A stretch of DNA of 17,040 nucleotides from Candidatus Mesolinea sp. UBA5823 (GTDB lineage: Bacteria > Chloroflexota > Anaerolineae > Anaerolineales > Anaerolineaceae): assembly GCA_002417685.1 (NCBI GenBank), contig DICP01000031.1, positions 1,524 through 18,563 of the forward strand, given 5' to 3'. The position numbers and the translations under genes were made by a program. Below are positions 5,768 through 11,738 of the stretch, piece after piece. The notes beneath the pieces were generated by a model. It was not told the DNA's origin. It made no database searches and was given only the letters and a program-made list of their open reading frames with translations. How positions within the stretch are numbered: position 1 is the first letter of the stretch; every line of letters starts with the position of its first letter.

Positions 5768-7171
5768 TTGAAAATCGTTTGCTTTTCGATTAATCCTATT
5801 TTTGCCAATCAGGTTACAGGCGGCGCTTCTAAGCACTTCATGAATATTTGCCAATACTTGGAGCAGCAAGGACACGAGGTTGTAGTGCTTTGCGCTCAAG
5901 CGGATTCCAACCATAAATCTTTCACCTTCGGCAATAATATTCACGTTAAACCCGAGCTGCCATTTCACTTGCCTTTCCCTCAGCCTTATCAGGTTCCACC
6001 CGGAGACTTAGCTCTGATTTGTGAGCTGGTTGCCCAAGAGTTAAGCACAGCTGATCGGTTTTACATGCATGATGGTGAATTATTGCTTCCCTTTCTTTAT
6101 AACGACGTTCCTACGGTGAGTTCGTTTCGCGATAATCATTATCCTGAATCCATCTTGGGCTCTTTTCTGACGCAAGCAGATGCGGTTATTGCGGTTTCGG
6201 ACTTTTCAGTTGAGGTAATCAAAGCTTCTGCAGGTAGAGTTTTACCTGAACTAAAGAAACGTATTCATACCGTTTTAAATGGGATTGATACGCAACTTTA
6301 TCATGCGGTGGATCCTACCCCGGTTTTTCAGCAGTATGCGTTGGATCCAGCCGTTAGCCAGATTATTCTGCACCCTCACCGGCCAGAAGCTGGAAAAGGA
6401 TTAATGCAAACAATTTTGGTCATAGAAAAGTTAGTAAAAATTTATGGTTTTACAAATGTGCGCGTGCTCGTTCCCCAGTGGTTAGGCGAGATGAACGGGC
6501 AAAGTGAAAGCGAATTCCATGCTCAAATATCTGCAGAGCTCCAGCGCCGCGGCTTAGAGGAACATTTCATCTTTCACCAGTGGCTCAGCCAAGACGAAAT
6601 GCCAGCATACTACTCAGCAGCCAGCCTGACGCTTTGCCTTGGGAGTGTTGTGGAGGCTTTCGGAAATGTGGCGTACGAATCTTTAGCTTGTGGGACGCCC
6701 AGCATCGTAGCAAAGGTCGGAGTGCACCGCAGCCAGCTGCCCGATACGCTAATAGACAAAGTAGAGTATGGCGACGTTGATGCAGCCGCTCAGATTGCAG
6801 CGACGATTCTGCGCGAACATACTCGCGTTCGAGGGGAGCGTTTAGAGCGCATACTGAGTTACTTTTCCCTCGAGCGTCAATTGGAGGCTTACGCACGAAT
6901 CATTACACAAGCTGAAAAACTTCCCCAGCTGGAATCAAAAACCATTGTAATTTCCCAAGAAACTAAATTTCATTTAGCTCCTTGGTGCTATCTCGCCACG
7001 CGGGGGATATATCACGATTACCTCGCAAAATACTATCCCATCCCCAAGCTTGAAGCTTGGCTAGCCGAGAATGATACGCTTACTTTTACTGAAAAAGAAG
7101 GTCGGTCTATTCTCTGGGATGAAATGCAGCAATGGTACCGGATGGGGATCTTAGTTCCGCTGACTGATTAA
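5768..7171 (+). CDS. GT4-family glycosyltransferase with unusual C-terminal extension
   Basis: A 467-residue protein with a TTG start and AAGGA eight bases upstream. The N-terminal GT-B half opens MKIVCFSINPIFANQVTGGA and contains QQGHEVVVLCAQ (acceptor side). The C-terminal half (about 195-375) holds ILHPHRPEAGKG, the HQWLSQDEMPAYYSAASLTL block, and the donor-binding EX7E motif EAFGNVAYE (Glu296, Glu304), followed by SLACGTPSIV. GT4 enzymes transfer a sugar from a nucleotide donor with retention; the acceptor cannot be read from sequence. Residues about 390-467 are an added module (FHLAPWCYLATRGIY, then a helical end WDEMQQWYRMGILVPL) that plain GT4 enzymes lack; it loosely recalls a PqqD-like or winged-helix fold. 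There are no membrane segments. It lies between pterin genes and overlaps the SDR stop by TTAA. Confidence 0.85.
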   Translation: MKIVCFSINPIFANQVTGGASKHFMNICQYLEQQGHEVVVLCAQADSNHKSFTFGNNIHVKPELPFHLPFPQPYQVPPGDLALICELVAQELSTADRFYMHDGELLLPFLYNDVPTVSSFRDNHYPESILGSFLTQADAVIAVSDFSVEVIKASAGRVLPELKKRIHTVLNGIDTQLYHAVDPTPVFQQYALDPAVSQIILHPHRPEAGKGLMQTILVIEKLVKIYGFTNVRVLVPQWLGEMNGQSESEFHAQISAELQRRGLEEHFIFHQWLSQDEMPAYYSAASLTLCLGSVVEAFGNVAYESLACGTPSIVAKVGVHRSQLPDTLIDKVEYGDVDAAAQIAATILREHTRVRGERLERILSYFSLERQLEAYARIITQAEKLPQLESKTIVISQETKFHLAPWCYLATRGIYHDYLAKYYPIPKLEAWLAENDTLTFTEKEGRSILWDEMQQWYRMGILVPLTD

Positions 7172-7899
7172 GCCCACTCACCACCATCAATGCGAATCAC
7201 TGTACCGGTCATAAAATCCTGGTGCAGGATGTGAAGCACATTTTCTGCAATGATTTCAGGGCTCCCGATGCGTTTGAGAGGGATGCGTTTTTCCGCCAGA
7301 TCTTGCAGGTCGGCATCTTCATGACCAGCCAGCGGGAGCATAACTCCAGGCGCGATTGCATTTACGGTGATGTTAGGGGCTAGTTCCAAAGCAAAGAGAG
7401 CGGTCATCTCGTTGATATTGCTCTTGGTAAGGCGGTACGCGAAATGGTCTGGTTGATGACGGAAGACTTTAGCATCAGAAATATTGATAACTTTTCCCTC
7501 AAAGCCTTCTGGCAGCTGCTGGGCAAAGGCGCGGGTTAATAGTAAAGGGGCAAAAAGATTAATCCTGAAGACCTGCTCTAGGATTTCGGGAGTTGTCTCC
7601 ATGCCCTTACCTTTGAGATAAACCCCAGCGTTATTGATGAGAATATCAATATGGCCAAAAGCAGTTGTTACAGCTTGCATTAACTGTTGCAGTTGTTCCG
7701 GATTGGATAAATCTGCTTGGAAAATCGCTGCTTGCACACCCATGTTGAGCGCAGCTGTTTGCACTTCTTTTACCTCTTCTGCAGAGTGGTGGTAGTGTAG
7801 CGCTAAGTTGCAGCCCTCAGCTGCTAAGGCAAGCGCAATTGCTCTGCCTAGGCGAATGCCGCTGCCGGTTATTAATGCTTTTTTTCCTTTGAGATCCAT
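7168..7899 (-). CDS. SDR reductase of the pteridine reductase (PTR1/FolM) type
   Basis: A 243-residue short-chain dehydrogenase with AAAGGAG before the ATG. The cofactor loop is TGSGIRLG (11-18), the TGxxxRxG form with Arg16 that marks pteridine reductases rather than the classical TGxxxGxG. HYHHS (35-39) matches the NADPH-phosphate-binding HYHRS of trypanosomatid PTR1. NNAG is at 89-92. The catalytic set is Asp142 (ISDAKVF), Tyr155 and Lys159 (YRLTK), with Asp-Tyr spacing of 13 as in PTR1. The end is typical (GTVIRIDGGEWA). Known relatives reduce biopterin and folate (PTR1) or dihydromonapterin and weakly dihydrofolate (FolM). Close to folE and folB, a dihydropterin or dihydrofolate reductase role is likely. 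A generic 3-oxoacyl-ACP reductase is the alternative, but the loop argues against it. Confidence 0.83.
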   Translation of the reverse strand: MDLKGKKALITGSGIRLGRAIALALAAEGCNLALHYHHSAEEVKEVQTAALNMGVQAAIFQADLSNPEQLQQLMQAVTTAFGHIDILINNAGVYLKGKGMETTPEILEQVFRINLFAPLLLTRAFAQQLPEGFEGKVINISDAKVFRHQPDHFAYRLTKSNINEMTALFALELAPNITVNAIAPGVMLPLAGHEDADLQDLAEKRIPLKRIGSPEIIAENVLHILHQDFMTGTVIRIDGGEWA

Positions 7900-7926
7900 T
7901 CGGTCTCCTTTTGGTGATCGTGATAA

Positions 7927-7956
7927 TTGCTGCCTAAATTGAAAGTATTGTATAAT
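7927..7956 (+). promoter_or_regulatory. Likely promoter of ruvX-mltG-ppgK
   Basis: A perfect TATAAT (7951-7956) lies 18 bases after TTGCTG (7927-7932), a partial -35 match. The predicted start near 7963 leaves room for the GGAG at 7984-7987, which argues for the GTG start of ruvX at 7996. The SDR gene diverges from the same 96-base region. Confidence 0.5.
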
Positions 7957-7995
7957 TTTTAGAAGTTGCTTTCAAGAAACTGTGGAGACTTTGCA

Positions 7996-8436
7996 GTGAA
8001 ATTCCTTTGTGTTGATCCAGGAGAGGTGCGAATTGGTGTGGCAATCAGCGATGAAACTGGCACATTAGCCCGTCCGCTCGCTATTCTCGGTCATGTTTCC
8101 AGATTAATTGATGCTAAGGGGATTATGCAATTGGCGCATGAAAACCAAGCAGATGCTATTGTGATCGGTCAAGCTTTAGATAGTGACGGCAAACCTGGGC
8201 TTAAAGCGCGCTCTGCAGCGAGGTTAGTAGAAGCTTTACAAGAACTCGAGGAGATGCCCATTTACCTTTGGGACGAGAGCCACTCCTCTCAAAAAGCAGC
8301 CGAGCTGCGCATAGCAAAAGGTATATCGCGAAAGAAGCGGAGCCAACCGATAGACGATTTAGCGGCAGCGGTTATCTTACAGGATTTCTTAGAGAACTAC
8401 CATGAGACTATGGAAATAAATGATACAAAACAATAG
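7996..8436 (+). CDS. ruvX: RuvX/YqgF family RNase H-fold nuclease (putative Holliday junction resolvase)
   Basis: A 146-residue protein with a GTG start, chosen because GGAG (7984-7987) is eight bases upstream and the family begins here (VKFLCVDPGEVRIGVAISDE). The RNase H fold is marked by Asp7 in CVDPGEVRIGVA, then IVIGQALDSDGKPG (55-68), Glu94 in LWDESHSS, and Asp120/121 in IDDLAAAVILQDFL. YqgF proteins act in 16S rRNA 5'-end maturation and have been proposed as Holliday junction resolvases; both roles are known in relatives. The second motif is altered: families usually have DERLTT, here DESHSS, so the Arg is lost while the acidic residue is kept. It overlaps mltG by 17 bases, an adjacency also seen near these genes in Firmicutes. 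Confidence 0.87.
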   Translation: MKFLCVDPGEVRIGVAISDETGTLARPLAILGHVSRLIDAKGIMQLAHENQADAIVIGQALDSDGKPGLKARSAARLVEALQELEEMPIYLWDESHSSQKAAELRIAKGISRKKRSQPIDDLAAAVILQDFLENYHETMEINDTKQ

Positions 8437-9559
8437 ACCTTCTTTTTTTCCTAGACTTTTAGTTATCGTATTGGTGATTTTGCTTGTGGCACTTATCGGC
8501 ACGCTAATCGGGGCACCAGCAATTGCCGCGAGGTCATTTGGTCTAGCGGATCGTAGTTTGAACCCTATTTTGCGGGCGCATTACGCTATCACGCTATTAC
8601 GGGCTAAAGATGAGTTGCTCACCGGTGCACAAGATTCCAACTTTCCGCGTAAATTTAGGATTGAACCAGACGAATCCGTCGAAGCACTGTGCCGAAGGCT
8701 CGAAGATGAGGCCTATACATCGTCTGGATCGCTGTTCTGTACATACTTAGTTTACTCTGGGCTGGATCGCAAGATTCAATCGGGGACGTTTACACTCAAG
8801 CCAGAATTAAACAGTATCGAAATCGCACTTACGATTACAAATCCAGAAGCGCGGGATATTGCTTTTTATATCTATCCCGGCTGGCGCTTAGAAGAGATTG
8901 CCGCGAGCATCGACCTAAGCGGTTTTGAGTTTAGCGACGAAGAATTTTTAGCTTATACCTTCGCGCCTCCAGATAGTATACGCGCTCAGCTTCAATTGCC
9001 GGCACAAGCTTCTTTAGAAGGTTACCTGTACCCAGGTGAATACAGCCTTGAACCGCATATTGACTTGGAAAGCACCATAGAAGTTTTCCTGTCCAATTTC
9101 CGTGCGCACATGCAGTCTCCAGAGTTACTGGAGGGTATTTCAGCGCAACAGCTCACATTTCACGAAGCGCTAACCTTGGCATCGATTATCGAACGTGAAA
9201 CCCGCGCTGATGAAGAAAAATCCACAATAGCATCGGTTTTCTATAACCGCTTAGCTGAAGGGATGCGTCTACAGACCGATCCAACAGTCCAATATGCCCT
9301 CGGTTTTGACGAAACAGAACAAACTTGGTGGAAAACCCAACTTACAGAAGCTGATATGCAAGTTTATTCACCCTATAATACATACCTCTATGCTGGTTTA
9401 CCCCCTGGACCCATTTCAAATCCAAGCCTTGCTTCGCTTGAAGCGGTTGCCTTCCCAGCACAAACACCTTACTTTTATTTCCGCGCGAAATGTGACGGGA
9501 GTGGAACCCATGCTTTTTCCGTCACGTATGAAGAGCATTTAAACAACGCTTGCCCTTAA
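8420..9559 (+). CDS. mltG: Endolytic murein transglycosylase (MltG/YceG family)
   Basis: A 379-residue membrane-anchored protein. A single transmembrane segment (about residues 11-31) follows a short N-terminus, so the catalytic part faces outward. Residues about 78-142 resemble the LysM-like region of MltG. The YceG core has SLEGYLYPGEYSL (198-210), LASIIERET with catalytic Glu258, IASVFYNRLAEGMRLQTDPT, SPYNTYLYAGLPPGPISNPS and the C-terminal GTHAFSVTYEEH. The enzyme cuts nascent glycan strands inside the chain and helps set strand length with the elongation machinery (family knowledge). Its ATG lies inside ruvX with only a weak GGA upstream, so translation is probably coupled. The sequence appears complete. 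Confidence 0.95.
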   Translation: MIQNNRPSFFPRLLVIVLVILLVALIGTLIGAPAIAARSFGLADRSLNPILRAHYAITLLRAKDELLTGAQDSNFPRKFRIEPDESVEALCRRLEDEAYTSSGSLFCTYLVYSGLDRKIQSGTFTLKPELNSIEIALTITNPEARDIAFYIYPGWRLEEIAASIDLSGFEFSDEEFLAYTFAPPDSIRAQLQLPAQASLEGYLYPGEYSLEPHIDLESTIEVFLSNFRAHMQSPELLEGISAQQLTFHEALTLASIIERETRADEEKSTIASVFYNRLAEGMRLQTDPTVQYALGFDETEQTWWKTQLTEADMQVYSPYNTYLYAGLPPGPISNPSLASLEAVAFPAQTPYFYFRAKCDGSGTHAFSVTYEEHLNNACP

Positions 9560-9577
9560 GCATCAAAAGGAGGAATT

Positions 9578-10324
9578 ATGATTACATTAGGTATTGATAT
9601 CGGCGGATCTGCTATCAAAGGTGCACTTGTGGACCTTGATCAGGGGAAGTTAGTTTCCGAGCGGGTGCGCTACGAAACAGAACCTTTGTTCAAACCACGG
9701 GTTGCGGCTGAATTGGTGGAAAAAATCCGAAAAAAGTTGGATTACCATGGTGTAATTGGGGTTGGTTACCCTGGAGTCGTTAAAAAAGGCATTGCTTATA
9801 CAGCAGCCAATCTGCATAAAAACTGGATCGGCACAGATATCGCCCAATTACTCTCTAATCAAACGGGGCAGCCCATAACGGTTATAAATGATGCTGATGC
9901 TGCCGGCTTAGCGGAAATGCGTTTTGGTGTTGAGGATGCGCACCTCTATAAGACTGTGTTCTTCCTAACTGTGGGGACTGGGATTGGTTCAGCAATTTTC
10001 GTTGACGGGCACCTTTTGCCAAATACCGAGCTCGGACACCTCGAGGTACGTGGTAAAGAGGCTGAACATCGTGCTTCGGATGCGGTCCGAAGACAGAAAA
10101 AACTCAGTTGGAAGCGCTGGGGCAAACGCTTTACCGAAGTGTTAAACACTTACGAAAGTTTAATCAACCCTGATCTCTTCATTATTGGCGGGGGGATCAG
10201 CTCTAAGTTTGAAAATTATGCGGAGTATCTTAAAATCCAGACGAAAATTCTGCCGGCAGAGTTGGAGAACTTAGCCGGCATTATTGGCGCAGCGATGGCT
10301 GCCAAAGAAGCCGAATTGCCTTAA
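9578..10324 (+). CDS. ppgK: Polyphosphate glucokinase (ROK family)
   Basis: A 248-residue ROK kinase with AAGGAGG before its ATG. The phosphate-binding motif is DIGGSAIKG (7-15), the catalytic Asp105 lies in INDADAAGLAEM, and the second phosphate loop is TVGTGIGSAIF. The stretch ELGHLEVRGKEAEHRAS plus LSWKRWGKRFTEVLN is characteristic of polyphosphate-dependent glucokinases, which phosphorylate glucose with inorganic polyphosphate (and in some members also ATP). The ROK zinc motif CxCGxxGC is absent, as normal for this subfamily. It begins 18 bases after mltG, so it is probably the third gene of that operon. Together with malQ and glgA elsewhere in the window it gives a route from glucan-derived glucose to glucose 6-phosphate. 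It converges on the ferredoxin gene with a five-base gap. Confidence 0.92.
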   Translation: MITLGIDIGGSAIKGALVDLDQGKLVSERVRYETEPLFKPRVAAELVEKIRKKLDYHGVIGVGYPGVVKKGIAYTAANLHKNWIGTDIAQLLSNQTGQPITVINDADAAGLAEMRFGVEDAHLYKTVFFLTVGTGIGSAIFVDGHLLPNTELGHLEVRGKEAEHRASDAVRRQKKLSWKRWGKRFTEVLNTYESLINPDLFIIGGGISSKFENYAEYLKIQTKILPAELENLAGIIGAAMAAKEAELP

Positions 10325-10329
10325 ATGGA

Positions 10330-10740
10330 TTAGAGCAGCGCTTCGTAGCCGGGGCCTTTTTCGAAAAAGTCACGATTGGCTTGGATCGCTGGGGTAAGGT
10401 CGACAACCTCACCTTCTGCAAGTACACAGGTAGCAGGAATATGGACAGGGTCGCCTTCGTAGGTGGTTGTATCCAACGGCTGATTGTAACCTGGTGTTCC
10501 TACGGGCGCACTAAGCACTTCGCCACCCCGAGCAACATAAGCTGAGGGTACATCTTGCAGCGTAAAAATTGCGCCATAAGGGCATTCAGGAATACACGCT
10601 CCACAATCAATGCATGTATTCGGGTCGATGTAGTAGAGTGGCCATTCTGTTTCGGGTTTACCTGGAACAATGCAAGAAACCGGGCAGACCGCCATACATC
10701 CGCCATCACGAAGACATAAACTGGTGATTACAAACGCCAT
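10330..10740 (-). CDS. Dicluster ferredoxin (7Fe/8Fe type) with C-terminal extension
   Basis: A 136-residue electron carrier with GGAG six bases before the ATG. The first cluster motif is C9-x5-C15-x3-C19-P-x2-C23 (SLCLRDGGCMAVCPVSC). The second is the classical C43-x2-C46-x2-C49-x3-C53-P (CIDCGACIPECPYGAI). The layout resembles the bacterial FdxA-type seven-iron ferredoxins, whose first spacing is usually Cx7C; here it is Cx5C, so whether it holds 3Fe-4S plus 4Fe-4S or two 4Fe-4S clusters is open. About 70 residues after the clusters (from DVPSAYVARGGEV to the end) have no cluster motif and may bind a partner. There is no signal peptide, so it is cytoplasmic. It diverges from the DMT gene. 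Confidence 0.88.
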   Translation of the reverse strand: MAFVITSLCLRDGGCMAVCPVSCIVPGKPETEWPLYYIDPNTCIDCGACIPECPYGAIFTLQDVPSAYVARGGEVLSAPVGTPGYNQPLDTTTYEGDPVHIPATCVLAEGEVVDLTPAIQANRDFFEKGPGYEALL

Positions 10741-10772
10741 TTTCTACTCCAAAGGTAAAATTAATGACGTAA

Positions 10773-10788
10773 GTTTATCATAATAAAC
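10773..10788. promoter_or_regulatory. Candidate operator: inverted repeat between ferredoxin and DMT genes
   Basis: GTTTAT (10773-10778) and ATAAAC (10783-10788) are perfect 6-base inverted arms around a four-base centre, in the 59-base region between two divergent start codons. It overlaps AT-rich sequence that could hold -10 boxes for both genes (TATGAT on the minus strand, CATAAT on the plus). It has no T tract and is too short to be a strong terminator. It could be an operator, or chance in AT-rich DNA. Confidence 0.3.
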
Positions 10789-10799
10789 AGGCGCCGAAG

Positions 10800-11738
10800 T
10801 TGAAACCTAAGAAACCGATTAACCCTTATCTCCTGCTTCTTATTGGGATTTTAGCGGTTTCCACTGCTGCCATATTGATCCGCTTAATTTTGCTCGAAGC
10901 AAGCGCATTAGTCATTGCAGCTTACCGCCTGGCACTTTCAGCCCTCATCAGCGGGCTCCTTCTGCTCATTTTTCATAAAGGCGAACGCGCTCAACTTAAT
11001 AGTAAAGATATTGGCTTGTTAGTCCTTTCGGGCGTGTTTCTATCAGCGCATTTTGCCGCTTGGATCACCTCTTTGGAATTTATCAGCGTGAGCAGCTCTG
11101 TGATCTTAGTAACGACGACACCGCTTTGGGTGGCGCTGCTTTCACCAGTTGTGCTCAAAGAAAAAGTTAGCTCGCGCTTTTACTGGGGGATGGCTGTAGC
11201 AATCATCGGAGGAATTTGCATTGCCATAAGTGGCCCATGCCGCCTTAACGCAGTTGGGCTGAGCTGCTCAGGCAGCGTTTTTGAACGCGGCAGCCAAACC
11301 CTTTGGGGTATGGCTTTAGCGCTCTTTGGCGCTTGGATGGCTTCAGGTTATATGTTGATTGGTCGAAAAATGCGCCTCAAAATGGATAATTTAAGCTATA
11401 CGACAGCTGTTTATACCGTTTCTGCAATAGTTCTGATTTTGGTGGTTATTTTGCGCAGAGAAAAGCTTTTGGGTTATTCGCCACAAATTTATGCGCTTTT
11501 TGTAGCGTTAGCAGTCGTCCCCCAGCTACTCGGTCATTCCGTTTTAAATTACTCCCTAGAAGTTTTACCGGCAACGGTTGTTTCCATGGCGCTATTAGGC
11601 GAGCCGATCGGTTCTACTATTTTGGCGGTTATTTTCTTAAACGAAATACCGTCGACTTTAGAAATCATCGGCGGTATTTTTATTCTGCTCGGTATTGTGA
11701 TTTCGGTGCTGCCCGAAAGCAAGATTAATGCGGCTTGA
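10800..11738 (+). CDS. EamA/DMT superfamily transporter (10 TM)
   Basis: A 312-residue membrane protein, probably starting at TTG 10800 with no strong Shine-Dalgarno. It has two EamA repeats of five predicted helices each: one from about residue 8 (YLLLLIGILAVSTAAILI) to 143, the other from about 168 (LWGMALALFGAWMASGYMLI) to 307. Family marks include the AAYRLALSALISGLLLL helix, TTPLWVALLSPVVLKEKVS in repeat 1, and GEPIGSTILAVIFLNEIPS in repeat 2. A 25-residue loop between the repeats contains two cysteines (CRLNAVGLSC), atypical but of unknown meaning. Members export amino acids and other small metabolites; the substrate cannot be deduced. The 3' end overlaps malQ by 14 bases in convergent orientation. 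Confidence 0.85.
   Translation: MKPKKPINPYLLLLIGILAVSTAAILIRLILLEASALVIAAYRLALSALISGLLLLIFHKGERAQLNSKDIGLLVLSGVFLSAHFAAWITSLEFISVSSSVILVTTTPLWVALLSPVVLKEKVSSRFYWGMAVAIIGGICIAISGPCRLNAVGLSCSGSVFERGSQTLWGMALALFGAWMASGYMLIGRKMRLKMDNLSYTTAVYTVSAIVLILVVILRREKLLGYSPQIYALFVALAVVPQLLGHSVLNYSLEVLPATVVSMALLGEPIGSTILAVIFLNEIPSTLEIIGGIFILLGIVISVLPESKINAA

Noticed and set aside
5726..5968. An 81-codon upstream extension of folB starting at 5968
   Set aside because: These codons are antisense to the glycosyltransferase 5' end and have no pterin aldolase similarity; the ATG at 5725 has a ribosome site and the family's normal N-terminus.
6585..6896. Minus-strand 103-codon frame inside the glycosyltransferase
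   Set aside because: It is antisense to the conserved EX7E region and its composition (Arg/Ser/Cys-rich) is that of a shadow frame.
7966..7995. A longer ruvX starting at TTG 7966
   Set aside because: It would begin almost at the predicted transcription start and has no ribosome site; GTG 7996 has GGAG upstream and matches the family start.
11230..11290. Cysteine pair in the DMT loop as a metal site
   Set aside because: Only two cysteines in a loop between membrane repeats; no motif supports metal binding.
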